Origin: Allosaccharopolyspora coralli
GTDB lineage: Bacteria > Actinomycetota > Actinomycetes > Mycobacteriales > Pseudonocardiaceae
Reading direction: 5' to 3'
Assembly: GCF_009664835.1 (NCBI RefSeq)
Contig: NZ_CP045929.1
Location: 1,302,001 to 1,366,000, forward strand
Length of the DNA: 64,000 nucleotides
A model generated the notes under the pieces. That model had not been told where the DNA came from. It saw only the letters and a list, made by a program, of their open reading frames with translations, and ran no database searches. Positions 34,270 through 43,150 of this stretch are shown here, piece by piece. The first letter of the stretch is position 1; the number at the start of each line of letters is the position of its first letter. Both the position numbers and the translations under genes were made by a program.

Positions 34270-34391
34270 CGGCGTCCTCCTGTGGCGGGTGGCCCGACCG
34301 GCCGGTCGGTACGGCCGCGCCGACGCTATCGCGGTGGTCTCCGCCACACCAGCCTCGAGCGGTGGGCTCGGGGTGATCCGCGTTGGCGATT

Positions 34392-34414
34392 GCGTGACGG
34401 AACCTCACCTCGCG
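34392..34414. repeat. Dispersed repeat family B, copy 4 (inverted, partial)
   Basis: On the minus strand this reads CGCGAGGTGAGGTTCCGTCA, matching the GTGAGGTTCCG half of family B. It lies in the divergent gap between the dehydrogenase and ndk. Confidence 0.4.
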
Positions 34415-34533
34415 CCTGGTTGCCCAGGCACCTGCCCCACAGGTGGGAGAGCGACCTGCGTCGCTACGCTTGCGGACACATCGGACGCGTGGCTGTCGAC
34501 GGACCGCGCGCAAGCACGTGAAGGAGACAAGTC

Positions 34534-34950
34534 GTGAGTGAGCGCACCCTGGTCCTCGTCAAGCCCGACGGCGTGCAGCGAGGCCTCGTCGGCGAGGTCG
34601 TGAGCCGCATCGAGCGCAAGGGCCTCTCGCTGGCCGCGCTGGAGCTGCGCCAGGTCGAGCAGCAGGTCGCCGAGCAGCACTACGCCGAGCACGACGGCAA
34701 GCCGTTCTTCGGCTCGCTGCTGGAGTTCATCACCTCCGGGCCGGTCGTGGCGATGGTCGTCGAGGGCCCGCGCGCGATCGCGGCGTTCCGGCAGCTCGCC
34801 GGTGGCACCGACCCGGTGGACAAGGCCGCGCCCGGCAGCATCCGCGGCGACTACGGGCTCGAGGTCCAGTTCAACCTGGTGCACGGTTCGGACTCGGCCG
34901 AGTCGGCCGAGCGGGAGATCAAGCTGTGGTTCCCGGATCTCGGCGAGTGA
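34534..34950 (+). CDS. ndk: Nucleoside diphosphate kinase
   Basis: A 138-residue kinase that equilibrates nucleoside triphosphates through a phospho-His. The active site NLVHGSD gives His117; [11 protein letters not shown] at 10-20 is the nucleotide-binding block. The GTG follows GAAGGAG. In related genomes ndk directly follows folC-DUF4233; here vapBC, a VTT protein and a dehydrogenase intervene. Its stop overlaps the next start. Confidence 0.97.
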   Translation: MSERTLVLVKPDGVQRGLVGEVVSRIERKGLSLAALELRQVEQQVAEQHYAEHDGKPFFGSLLEFITSGPVVAMVVEGPRAIAAFRQLAGGTDPVDKAAPGSIRGDYGLEVQFNLVHGSDSAESAEREIKLWFPDLGE

Positions 34951-35474
34951 GTAGCGGTTTCGTCACCGGCCCGCACCGCGTCGACCAGCCGCATCCCGAC
35001 CTCGTCGACGGTCTCACCGACCTGTGGGGGCGGGTGTCGGTGGCGGGTGGCGCGGTCGGTTTCCGGCCGTCCGATCCGCTGGAGAAGGTCCGCGAGGCCG
35101 CCGCGAAGGTCGTCGACGACGTCTCGCAGCGTCGCGCCTTCCTCATCACCGTCGGCCGGGACCGCGAGCTGGTCGGTGCGGCGGTCCTGACGCCCCAATC
35201 ATTGCCCGCGCGGGCGCACACCGGGGAACTGTCCTGGCTGATGGTCGACCCCGACCTGCAGGGCACGGGGTGGGGCCGCCAGTTGCACGACGCGGTGCTC
35301 GCCCAGGCTCAGGCGGTCGGTCTCACACAGCTGGAGCTCATCACCCGCAGTGGTCAGGACCTGGAGCGCTACTACGAGGCACTCGGCTGGGTCGAACGCG
35401 GTCGGTGGCCCGGCGCGGTCCGCCTCGACGACGGCGACACCCGCGACGAAGTCTGGCTCACCCGCGACACCTGA
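34947..35474 (+). CDS. GNAT-family N-acetyltransferase
   Basis: 175 residues with the GNAT core: [25 protein letters not shown], whose Q-G-T-G-W-G loop binds acetyl-CoA, and [15 protein letters not shown] near the C-terminus. The acceptor is unknown. The GTG start overlaps the ndk stop (GTGA), indicating coupled translation. The stop is followed directly by palindrome family C. Confidence 0.85.
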   Translation: MSSGFVTGPHRVDQPHPDLVDGLTDLWGRVSVAGGAVGFRPSDPLEKVREAAAKVVDDVSQRRAFLITVGRDRELVGAAVLTPQSLPARAHTGELSWLMVDPDLQGTGWGRQLHDAVLAQAQAVGLTQLELITRSGQDLERYYEALGWVERGRWPGAVRLDDGDTRDEVWLTRDT

Positions 35475-35478
35475 CGCC

Positions 35479-35538
35479 GGGTGGCAAATTCGCGCGAATT
35501 TGCCACCCCGCTGTCCACAGGGAGGGGAGTTGTCCACA
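35479..35538. repeat. Palindrome family C with DnaA-box-like motifs, copy 2
   Basis: A 30-bp perfect palindrome (35479-35508; half-site GGGTGGCAAATTCGC) is followed by CTGTCCACA (35511-35519) and TTGTCCACA (35530-35538). The latter equals the actinobacterial DnaA-box form. Layout and spacing match the copy at 8126. Confidence 0.75.
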
Positions 35539-35556
35539 GGTGGCGGGGTGGTGAGC

Positions 35557-35598
35557 GCCTCGGTGGGGTGAAGGTTGGCCTCGGTGGGGTGAAGGTTG
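35557..35598. repeat. 21-bp tandem repeat
   Basis: GCCTCGGTGGGGTGAAGGTTG occurs twice head to tail, with a degenerate third unit from about 35617. It lies upstream of the radical SAM gene, between palindrome C and the promoter. Confidence 0.75.
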
Positions 35599-35655
35599 AG
35601 CCGGGGGATGACTGGGCCGGTGGGGTGAGGTCGGTGTCGGCGCGGCACAGGCCTC

Positions 35656-35661
35656 TACCCT
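35656..35661 (+). promoter_or_regulatory. -10 hexamer of the radical SAM gene, probably leaderless
   Basis: TACCCT ends 7 nt before the GTG start; the intervening GGGAGCC could also act as a short ribosome site. Confidence 0.4.
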
Positions 35662-35668
35662 GGGAGCC

Positions 35669-37609
35669 GTGTCTGTGCAGTCCGTCTACGACCAGCTGGA
35701 GCCGCTGCTCTCCCGCGTCTCCAAACCCGTCCAGTACGTCGGCGGTGAGTTGAACTCGACAGCCAAGGACTGGGACGAGACCTCGGTGCGCTGGTGCTTG
35801 ATGTACCCGGACGCCTACGAGGTCGGCCTGCCCAACCAGGGCGTCATGATTCTCTACGAGGTCCTCAACGAGCTGCCCGAGGTGCTCGCCGAGCGCACCT
35901 ACTCCGTGTGGCCCGACCTCGAGAACCTGATGCGCGAGCACGGCATCCCGCAGTTCACGGTCGACAACCATCGTCCGGTCGGCGGGTTCGACGTCCTCGG
36001 CGTCAGCTTCGCGACCGAACTCGGCTACACCAATCTGCTCTCGGCGCTCGACCTCGGTGGCATCCCGCTGAACGCGGCGGACCGCACGGACGAGCATCCG
36101 ATCGTCCTCGCGGGCGGGCACGCGGCGTTCAACCCGGAGCCGATCGCGGACTTTCTCGACGCGGTGGTCCTCGGTGACGGAGAGGAAGCCGTCCTGGAGG
36201 TCACCTCCCAGATCCGGCGCTGGAAGGACGAGGGCCAACCGGGCGGCCGCGAGGAACTGCTGCTGCGGCTCGCGGAGAGCGGCGGCGTCTACGTCCCGCG
36301 GTTCTACGACGTCAGCTACCGCGCGGACGGCGCGATCGACGCGGTCGTGCCGTACCGGGTGTTCAAGCGCACCACGATGGAGCTCGACGAGTGGCCGTAT
36401 CCGAAGAAGCCGCTGGTTCCGATGGCGGAGAGCGTGCACGAGCGGATGAGCGTGGAGATCTTCCGTGGCTGCACCCGGGGCTGCCGCTTCTGTCAGGCGG
36501 GGATGATCACCCGCCCGGTGCGGGAGCGTTCGGTCGAGGGCATCGGCAACATGGTCCAGTGCGGTCTGGAGGCGACCGGGTTCGAGGAGGTCGGGCTGCT
36601 GTCGTTGAGTTCGGCGGACCACTCCGAGATCGGTGACATCACCAAGGGTCTCGCCGACCGCTACGAGGGCACCAACACCGGCCTGTCGCTGCCCTCGACG
36701 CGGGTGGACGCGTTCAACATCGACCTCGCCAACGAGCTCTCGCGCAACGGTCGCCGCTCCGGTCTGACCTTCGCGCCCGAGGGCGGCAGCGAGCGGATCC
36801 GGCGCGTGATCAACAAGATGGTCTCGGAAGAGGACCTGGTCCGGACGGTCGCCGCCGCGTTCGCGAACGGCTGGCGTCAGGTGAAGCTGTACTTCATGTG
36901 CGGACTGCCGACCGAAACCGACGACGACGTGCTGCAGATCGCCGAGATGGCCAAGGAGGTCATCCGGACCGGCAGGCAGGCGGCGGGCCACAACAACATC
37001 CGCTGCACCATCTCCATCGGCGGGTTCGTCCCCAAGCCGCACACGCCGTTCCAGTGGGCGGCGCAGTGCGATCCGGACACGGTCGACGACCGGTTGCGCA
37101 AGCTGCGGGCGGCGGTGAACTCCGATCGCAAGCTGGGGCGCAGCATCGGCATGCGGTACCACGACGGCAAACCTTCCCTGGTCGAAGGCCTCCTCTCGCG
37201 CGGCGACCGTCGACTGGGACCGGTCATCGAGCGGGTGTGGCGTGCGGGCGGCCGCTTCGACGGCTGGAACGAGTACTTCTCCTACGACCGGTGGAGGGAG
37301 TGCGCGGACGCCGAGTTGCGGCCGCTGGGCGTGGACGTCGACTGGTTCACCACTCGCGAGCGCGGCGAGGACGAGGTACTGCCGTGGGACCACCTCGACT
37401 CCGGTCTGGACAAGGAGTGGTTGTGGACCGACTGGCAGGACGCCCTCGACGCCCAGGAGCAGGACGACTGCCGGTGGACTCCCTGCTTCGACTGCGGTGT
37501 GTGCCCGACGATGGGCACCGACATCGAGGTGGGACCCTCCGGCCGGCCCCTGCTTCCGATCTCACCGGTGGGCAAGGGCTCACCGGTCGCCAACAGTGCG
37601 TTCGGCTGA
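35669..37609 (+). CDS. TIGR03960-type B12-binding radical SAM protein
   Basis: A 646-residue protein with an N-terminal B12-binding-like region (LMYPDAYEVGLPNQG, GFDVLGVSFATELGYTNLL) and a radical SAM core whose CxxxCxxC is Cys268, Cys272 and Cys275 (CTRGCRFCQAG). A C-terminal cluster FDCGVCPTMG may bind a further metal centre. These proteins occur next to DUF2344 proteins just before rne in actinobacteria, which suggests tRNA/rRNA modification; that role is inference. It starts with GTG at 35669. Confidence 0.92.
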   Translation: MSVQSVYDQLEPLLSRVSKPVQYVGGELNSTAKDWDETSVRWCLMYPDAYEVGLPNQGVMILYEVLNELPEVLAERTYSVWPDLENLMREHGIPQFTVDNHRPVGGFDVLGVSFATELGYTNLLSALDLGGIPLNAADRTDEHPIVLAGGHAAFNPEPIADFLDAVVLGDGEEAVLEVTSQIRRWKDEGQPGGREELLLRLAESGGVYVPRFYDVSYRADGAIDAVVPYRVFKRTTMELDEWPYPKKPLVPMAESVHERMSVEIFRGCTRGCRFCQAGMITRPVRERSVEGIGNMVQCGLEATGFEEVGLLSLSSADHSEIGDITKGLADRYEGTNTGLSLPSTRVDAFNIDLANELSRNGRRSGLTFAPEGGSERIRRVINKMVSEEDLVRTVAAAFANGWRQVKLYFMCGLPTETDDDVLQIAEMAKEVIRTGRQAAGHNNIRCTISIGGFVPKPHTPFQWAAQCDPDTVDDRLRKLRAAVNSDRKLGRSIGMRYHDGKPSLVEGLLSRGDRRLGPVIERVWRAGGRFDGWNEYFSYDRWRECADAELRPLGVDVDWFTTRERGEDEVLPWDHLDSGLDKEWLWTDWQDALDAQEQDDCRWTPCFDCGVCPTMGTDIEVGPSGRPLLPISPVGKGSPVANSAFG

Positions 37610-37618
37610 GGAGGAGCC

Positions 37619-38464
37619 CTGAGTCGTCAGGACAAGCCCAACCCGTCGGCACCGCCGGTGCAGAAACTGCGGGTGCGCTACGCCAAGCGCGGTCGGATGC
37701 GTTTCACCTCGCATCGCGACCTGGCCAGGGCGTTCGAGCGCACGCTGCGTCGCACCGGGGTGCCGATGGCGTACTCGCAGGGCTTCAACCCGCACCCCAA
37801 GGTCTCGTGGGCCGGAGCGGTGCCGACGGGTGTGGCCAGCGAGGCGGAGTACGTCGAACTTCAACTCGTCGAGCGGGTGGATCCGGGGGTGGTCCGTGAC
37901 GAGCTCGACGCGGCGCTGCCTGCCGGGATGGACGTGCTCGACGTCGTCGAGGCCACGTCCGGGTCGTTGGCGGATCGGCTGGAAGCGAGCCGCTGGTGCA
38001 TTCAGGTGCCCGGTGTGTCCGCCGACGAGCTGCGACATGCCGTGGAGCGGTTACTTGCCGAGTCCGGCGTCGAGGTCGAACGCATGGGCAAGGACGGGAT
38101 GCGTACTCTCGACGCGCGGGCCGCGGTCGTCGCCGCCGAGGTCGTGGAACCGGTGACCGTCGCGGGTTCCGTGGCTGCGGACAGTGACGGTCACGACACG
38201 TTCACCCCTCGGATGGACGATTGGCCGACTAGCTGTGAACCGTATGGGATACTCGTAACGGTCGTACGGCAGACAACACCGGTCGTGCGGCCCGACGACG
38301 TACTGAGCGCGTTGCGTGTCGTCGCCGACCTGGCACCTTCCGCCGCCCCTCGGGCGGTGCGGTGGGAGCAAGGCCGGCTCGACGACACCGGGGTGCTGGC
38401 CGACCCGTTGGCCCAGGACAGGGCGGCGGCCGGAGCCCGGCGGGGAGAGCCTGCGGCCGGGTGA
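37619..38464 (+). CDS. TIGR03936 (DUF2344) radical SAM-associated protein
   Basis: 281 residues if initiated at CTG 37619, 9 nt after the preceding stop codon. LRVRYAKRGRMRFTSHRDLARAFERTLRRTG (given by its ends LRVRYAKRG and FERTLRRTG) and SQGFNPHPKVSWA are the family signature. There is no ATG, GTG or TTG between the in-frame TGA at 37607 and GTG 37658, but GAGGAG lies just before the CTG, and MSRQDKPNPSAPPVQ would match the usual N-terminal form. The conservative start is GTG 37658. It works with the preceding radical SAM enzyme. Confidence 0.85.
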   Translation: MSRQDKPNPSAPPVQKLRVRYAKRGRMRFTSHRDLARAFERTLRRTGVPMAYSQGFNPHPKVSWAGAVPTGVASEAEYVELQLVERVDPGVVRDELDAALPAGMDVLDVVEATSGSLADRLEASRWCIQVPGVSADELRHAVERLLAESGVEVERMGKDGMRTLDARAAVVAAEVVEPVTVAGSVAADSDGHDTFTPRMDDWPTSCEPYGILVTVVRQTTPVVRPDDVLSALRVVADLAPSAAPRAVRWEQGRLDDTGVLADPLAQDRAAAGARRGEPAAG

Positions 38465-38635
38465 CGGGTGTCGGCGCGGACGTCGCCGTACCCGCCGTGC
38501 TGCCGTCCCGGGCGAGGACCCGGGAGCAGGGGGGAACCAAGAATTGCCGTCACCACGGTGGCGGAGAACAGAAGAACACACAGGCCCCTGTGCGGCTCGC
38601 GTCGTCGAGGACGCGCCCGGGGGCGGAGGAGCTGG

Positions 38636-41600
38636 ATGTTGAACATGGATACGCCCGCTGGAAACTCCAGCGGGCAGTCGCCCACACCTACCGACGACTC
38701 GCCCCAGGCGACGGTCGAGCTTCCCGCGAAGCTCCGGGTGCACGCGCTGGCCAAGCAGCTCGGCGCGAGCAGTCGCGAGGTGATCACGACACTCGAGTCA
38801 CTGGGTGAGTCGGTGCGCAGCGCGCAGTCGAACATCACCCGTGACGTGGCCCTGCGTGTCGTCCGGGAACTGCGCCCTGAGCAGCTCGTGGACGACACGG
38901 ACGAGCAGCAGGCATCCGTCGCGCCGAGCGACGGTGGCCAGGTGTCTGCCTCCGCCGACGGCGACCGGGCCGAGCCCACGGAACCGCACACGCCTACCGA
39001 GTCGGCGAGCACGCCGTTCGCGGCCGCCGCCGATACGCAACCGAGTGCCGAGCAAGCGCCCGCTCCTGCGGGCCTGTCGCCGCTGTTCGAGGCTCCGCAG
39101 GCCACGTTCCTCGCCGCGGCCGAGACGGCACCGGCCAAGTCGAAGCCGGAGCGGTCGGCGACGGAGGACTCCCAGGACACGAGCCAGGGGTCGGACTCGG
39201 ACGACGAGGACGACACCGACGACGAGGACGGCGACCAGTCCGGCCGCCGCCGGCGTCGGCGTGGTCGGCGTGGCCGTGGCCGGGGCCGCGGTGGTGACGG
39301 CGACGACGGCGGCGGTGAGGAGTCGTCGGACGAGCAGCCCGACAAGCCGGGGCGCCAGGACAAGAACGACAAGGGCGACAAGAGCGAGAAGAAGTCCAAG
39401 AAGGACAAGAAGTCCGACAAGGACGGCGGGTCCGAGCAGGCGGACGGCGCCGGGCCGAAGGAGGAGAAGTCCTCCGACGACTCGGGTGACGGATCCAGTC
39501 GGCGTCGCCGCCGCAGGCGTCGCAAGGGCACGGGCGACGACGAGTCCGGCCGGGACGACGATCCGCCGAACACCGTGGTGCACACGCGCGAGTCCGCGCC
39601 GGAGAAGGACTCGGGCGGCGACGACGAGGTCCGTGCGATCAAGGGCTCGACCCGTCTGGAAGCCAAGCGTCAGCGCCGCCGTGACGGTCGCGAAGCGGGG
39701 CGTCGCCGCGCGCCGGTGCTCTCCGAGTCGGAGTTCCTCGCCCGCCGCGAGTCCGTCGAGCGCCGCATGGTGGTCCGGGAGCACGGCGAGCAGACCCAGA
39801 TCGCGGTGCTGGAGGACAACGTCCTCGTCGAGAACTTCGTGACCTCGTCGGGCAGCGGTTCGCTGGTCGGCAACGTCTACCTCGGCCGCGTGCAAAACGT
39901 GCTGCCGAGCATGGAGGCCGCGTTCGTCGACATCGGTAAGGGCCGCAACGCGGTCATCTACGCCGGTGAGGTCGACTGGGACTCGGCGGGACTCGCGGGC
40001 AAGTCGCGCCGGATCGAGCAGGCGTTGAGCTCGGGCGACAGCGTTCTCGTGCAGGTCACCAAGGACCCGATCGGGCACAAGGGTGCGCGGTTGACCACCC
40101 AGATCAGCCTGCCAGGACGCTTCCTGGTGTACGTGCCGGGCGGCAGCGCCACCGGCATCAGCCGCAAGCTGCCGGACACCGAGCGCAAGCGCCTCAAGGA
40201 GATCCTCAAGCGGATCGTTCCGGAGAACGCGGGCGTCATCATCCGCACCGCGTCGGAGGGCACTAGCGAGGACTCGCTGGAGCGTGACGTCAAGCGGCTG
40301 CAGGCGCAGTGGGACGTCATCAAGGAGCGCTCCGAGCAGCCGAAGGCGCAGGCTCCGCAGCTGCTCTACGAGGAGCCGGACCTGCTGATCAAGGTCATCC
40401 GGGACCTGTTCACCGAGGACTTCACGTCGTTGACCGTCCAGGGTGACACCGCGTGGGACACCATCGAGGCCTACGTGAACCACGTGGCACCGGACCTGGT
40501 GGACCGGCTGTACAAGCACACCGGCAAGAACGACGTGTTCACCGAGCAGCGCATCAACGAGCAGATCTCGAAGGCTCTGGACCGCAAGGTGTGGTTGCCT
40601 TCCGGCGGATACCTGATCATCGACCGCACCGAGGCGATGACGGTCATCGACGTCAACACTGGCAAGTTCACCGGCTCCGGCGGCAACCTGGAGGAGACGG
40701 TGACCCGCAACAACCTGGAGTCGGCGGAGGAGATCGTCCGCCAGCTCCGGTTGCGCGACATCGGCGGGATCATCGTCATCGACTTCATCGACATGGTGTT
40801 GGAGTCGAACCGGGATCTGGTCCTGCGGCGGCTGACCGAGTGCCTCGGCCGCGACCGCACGCGGCACCAGGTCGCCGAGGTGACCTCGTTGGGTCTGGTG
40901 CAGATGACCCGCAAGCGAGTCGGCACCGGTCTGCTGGAGGCGTACAGCAACACGTGCGAGCACTGCCGTGGCCGTGGCGTGCTGGTGTCGACGGATCTGC
41001 CCGCCACGGGTGGCGGTAAGCACGAGCACAAGGGCGATCAGAAGTCCGAGCAGAAGCACGACGGTGGCAAACAGGACGGGGGCAAGCAGGACAAGCAGGA
41101 GCGTCGTAAACGCGGCAAGGGCCAGCAGTCCGACGCTCCGGCCGCCGAATCCGCTGCGGACGCCACGCAGACGGAGAAATCCTCGTCTCCGTCGGAGGAA
41201 CCGAAGTCCAACTCCAGCGCGGATCAGCAGGACGGGTCCCCGAAGGGGCGCGATCGGCGAAACAAGGCCGGTCGGCAGGACAAGGCAGACCAGCGTGCGG
41301 GTCGCGACGAGTCGCAGGCCGCTCCCGTGTTGGAACCGCGGGGCATGGCCGACTCCGGCTCGCAGAGATCCCGGTCCGAGGAGCCTGTGGCGGACTCGTC
41401 CGGAGCCCGTGACCAGCAGGCGGGCACGGCAGCAGCGGCAACGGGAGCGGCGACAGCCGGTGACAAGGCAACCGGTGAGAAGGCGCCCTCCGGCCGGTCA
41501 CGTCGTCGCAAGGTGAGTCGCCCCGCAGGCAGCGCGGGCGAGGCGGTGACCCCGGTGGTCGCCGAACCGGTTTCCACCGAGCCGACCACTACCTCCGAGC

Positions 41601-41971
41601 CGACCACTACCTCCGAGCCGACCACTACGTCCCCGGCCGCCGAGCCGAGCACGACGCCGGACGGCTCGGCCCCGTCCACGAGTGGTGCCGCTGGTGACGC
41701 CGAGCCCTCGCAGGCTGCCGAGCGCTCGCGTCGTCGCAAGGTGAGCAGGCCCGCAGGCAGTGCGGGCGCGTCGTCCGAGCCGGTGGTCGTGAACTCTGCG
41801 GCTGCCGAGTCGTCGGCGGCACAGCCGAACGGCGCCGCCGCACCCGAATCGGCGCATTCGGGGTCGGCCGAGTCCGACGTCGTCACAGCGGTTCCGGAGG
41901 CGGCTCCGGCTCGTCGTCCGCGCAGGCGAGCCGCGTCGCGGCCCACCGGTCCCGCCGGGGGCGACGCCTGA
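38636..41971 (+). CDS. rne: Ribonuclease E/G
   Basis: An 1111-residue endoribonuclease, the main mRNA-decay and rRNA-processing nuclease. An N-terminal IF2-N-like module (ELPAKLRVHALAKQLGASSR) is followed by a long acidic, Arg-rich disordered region. An S1 domain precedes the DNase I-like catalytic domain with Asp672 (DVNTGKFTG) and Asp716/Asp719 (DFIDM). The zinc-link is CEHC (774-777). The tail carries RRRKVSRPAGSAG at about 957 and 1033, a related block at about 1093 and three TTTSEP repeats. ATG 38636 follows GGAGGAG. Confidence 0.96.
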   Translation: MLNMDTPAGNSSGQSPTPTDDSPQATVELPAKLRVHALAKQLGASSREVITTLESLGESVRSAQSNITRDVALRVVRELRPEQLVDDTDEQQASVAPSDGGQVSASADGDRAEPTEPHTPTESASTPFAAAADTQPSAEQAPAPAGLSPLFEAPQATFLAAAETAPAKSKPERSATEDSQDTSQGSDSDDEDDTDDEDGDQSGRRRRRRGRRGRGRGRGGDGDDGGGEESSDEQPDKPGRQDKNDKGDKSEKKSKKDKKSDKDGGSEQADGAGPKEEKSSDDSGDGSSRRRRRRRRKGTGDDESGRDDDPPNTVVHTRESAPEKDSGGDDEVRAIKGSTRLEAKRQRRRDGREAGRRRAPVLSESEFLARRESVERRMVVREHGEQTQIAVLEDNVLVENFVTSSGSGSLVGNVYLGRVQNVLPSMEAAFVDIGKGRNAVIYAGEVDWDSAGLAGKSRRIEQALSSGDSVLVQVTKDPIGHKGARLTTQISLPGRFLVYVPGGSATGISRKLPDTERKRLKEILKRIVPENAGVIIRTASEGTSEDSLERDVKRLQAQWDVIKERSEQPKAQAPQLLYEEPDLLIKVIRDLFTEDFTSLTVQGDTAWDTIEAYVNHVAPDLVDRLYKHTGKNDVFTEQRINEQISKALDRKVWLPSGGYLIIDRTEAMTVIDVNTGKFTGSGGNLEETVTRNNLESAEEIVRQLRLRDIGGIIVIDFIDMVLESNRDLVLRRLTECLGRDRTRHQVAEVTSLGLVQMTRKRVGTGLLEAYSNTCEHCRGRGVLVSTDLPATGGGKHEHKGDQKSEQKHDGGKQDGGKQDKQERRKRGKGQQSDAPAAESAADATQTEKSSSPSEEPKSNSSADQQDGSPKGRDRRNKAGRQDKADQRAGRDESQAAPVLEPRGMADSGSQRSRSEEPVADSSGARDQQAGTAAAATGAATAGDKATGEKAPSGRSRRRKVSRPAGSAGEAVTPVVAEPVSTEPTTTSEPTTTSEPTTTSPAAEPSTTPDGSAPSTSGAAGDAEPSQAAERSRRRKVSRPAGSAGASSEPVVVNSAAAESSAAQPNGAAAPESAHSGSAESDVVTAVPEAAPARRPRRRAASRPTGPAGGDA

Positions 41972-41983
41972 TCGAAGAAGTAC

Positions 41984-42026
41984 GAGAGCGGGGCGGCGCC
42001 GATCCGGTGCCGCCCCGCTCTTTCGT
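41984..42026 (+). terminator. Terminator of rne
   Basis: GAGCGGGGCGGC pairs exactly with GCCGCCCCGCTC around an 11-nt loop that can itself pair further; TTTC follows. Confidence 0.8.
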
Positions 42027-42173
42027 GGCCGGTCGGCGTAGACCGGCGCACTGTGCCTGACCGCTGCTTCGATCCGCGCCCCTCTCAGCTAAGCTGATGG
42101 GACTCACACCGGCGCGTGTCCTGGACGGCGTCGCCGCGTGCTGGGGGTCGTGCTCGAGAGGATCCCCCTCGTG

Positions 42174-42202
42174 GTGAACACGGGTGGGCAGGTCTGTATG
42201 AT
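42174..42202 (+). promoter_or_regulatory. rplU-rpmA promoter
   Basis: GTGAAC (42174-42179) and TATGAT (42197-42202) are separated by 17 bp, a good match to a housekeeping sigma promoter. The -10 is the most AT-rich point of the gap. Confidence 0.55.
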
Positions 42203-42419
42203 GGTTGAGAACTTCTCGCCGCCGGTGGGGCGGAGAGGCTAAACGCCTGGTGAGTTCGGATCCGCCCGCAGGGGACGGCAGTTGCCCGGATTCGGCCAGG
42301 AACCCGCCGTACACGCTGTGCGAACGGCGCGGCCGGATCACGGACCATCCCGGTCGGTGCGGACGCACGTCGCAGACCGGGTGAACAAGCGAAACCGAGC
42401 AGCAGGAGACTTCCGACTC

Positions 42420-42728
42420 ATGTACGCGATCGTCAAGACCGGCGGCAAGCAGTACAAGGTGGCTGTCGGGGACGTCGTCGAGGTCGAGAAGCTCGAAGGC
42501 GAACCGGGCTCCGAGGTCACGTTCCCGGCGCTTCTGGTCGTCGATGGCTCCCAAGTCACCGCCGACGCCGATGCGCTGGCGAAGGTGGCGGTGACCGGCA
42601 AGCTGGTCGAGCAGACCAAGGGCCCCAAGATCCGCATCCACAAGTTCAAGAACAAGACCGGATACCAGAAGCGTCAGGGTCACCGGCAGAAGCTGACCCG
42701 CGTCGAGGTCACCGGCATCAACAAGTGA
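42420..42728 (+). CDS. rplU: 50S ribosomal protein L21
   Basis: 102 residues, full length. It opens [18 protein letters not shown] and ends with the basic [21 protein letters not shown] block typical of L21, which binds 23S rRNA with L20. The ATG at 42420 has AGGAGA about 12 nt upstream. L27 follows after 14 nt, the universal rplU-rpmA pair. Confidence 0.97.
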   Translation: MYAIVKTGGKQYKVAVGDVVEVEKLEGEPGSEVTFPALLVVDGSQVTADADALAKVAVTGKLVEQTKGPKIRIHKFKNKTGYQKRQGHRQKLTRVEVTGINK

Positions 42729-42742
42729 GGACTTGAGTAGGT

Positions 42743-43000
42743 ATGTCAACCAAGAAGGGTGCATCCAACTCCCGGAACGGCCGCGATTCGAACCCCAAGT
42801 ACCTCGGGGTGAAGCGTTTCGGCGGTGAGGCGGTCAACGCCGGTGAGATTCTCATCCGGCAGCGTGGCACCAAGTTCCACCCGGGCGACAACGTCGGCCG
42901 CGGCGGCGACGACACGCTGTTCGCTCTCGCGACCGGTGAGGTGCTGTTCGGACAGAAGCGCGGTCGCCGGATCGTGAACATCGTCCCGGCTGAAGCCTGA
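42743..43000 (+). CDS. rpmA: 50S ribosomal protein L27
   Basis: 85 residues. [20 protein letters not shown] and [19 protein letters not shown] are the L27 signature; its N-terminal tail reaches the peptidyl-transferase centre. No Firmicutes-type cleavable N-terminal extension is present, as expected for actinobacteria. A strong terminator follows. Confidence 0.97.
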   Translation: MSTKKGASNSRNGRDSNPKYLGVKRFGGEAVNAGEILIRQRGTKFHPGDNVGRGGDDTLFALATGEVLFGQKRGRRIVNIVPAEA

Positions 43001-43017
43001 GCCGGACTTTTCCTTCG

Positions 43018-43050
43018 AGCAGGCCCGGCACTCGCCGGGCCTGCTTTGTC
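43018..43050 (+). terminator. Terminator of rplU-rpmA
   Basis: AGCAGGCCCGGC-actc-GCCGGGCCTGCT is a perfect 12-bp stem followed by TTGTC. Confidence 0.9.
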
Positions 43051-43150
43051 GTGTCCGGGTCCGGAGTCAGCGGGCCTGCTCCGAGGGTGCTGGAGTGGCA
43101 CGCTCGCGGGTAGCGGGACATCCCTTTCCTGATGATGTCTGGAGGCATCC

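Larger units (their letters stand above)
41972..42419. other. rne-rplU intergenic region
   Basis: 448 bp without a convincing gene. It contains the rne terminator, the rplU promoter and an rplU leader of about 210 nt. The leader begins with a hairpin at about 42212-42238 (CTTCTCGCCGCC-ggtg-GGGCGGAGAG), which could serve autogenous control by L21 (inference). Confidence 0.5.

Noticed and set aside
35479-35538. Chromosomal replication origin
   Set aside because: Only two DnaA-box-like sites, no dnaA/dnaN nearby, and a similar element at 8126.
38798-41059. Long antisense frame opposite rne
   Set aside because: Mirror of strong codon bias in rne; no ribosome site and no recognisable protein.
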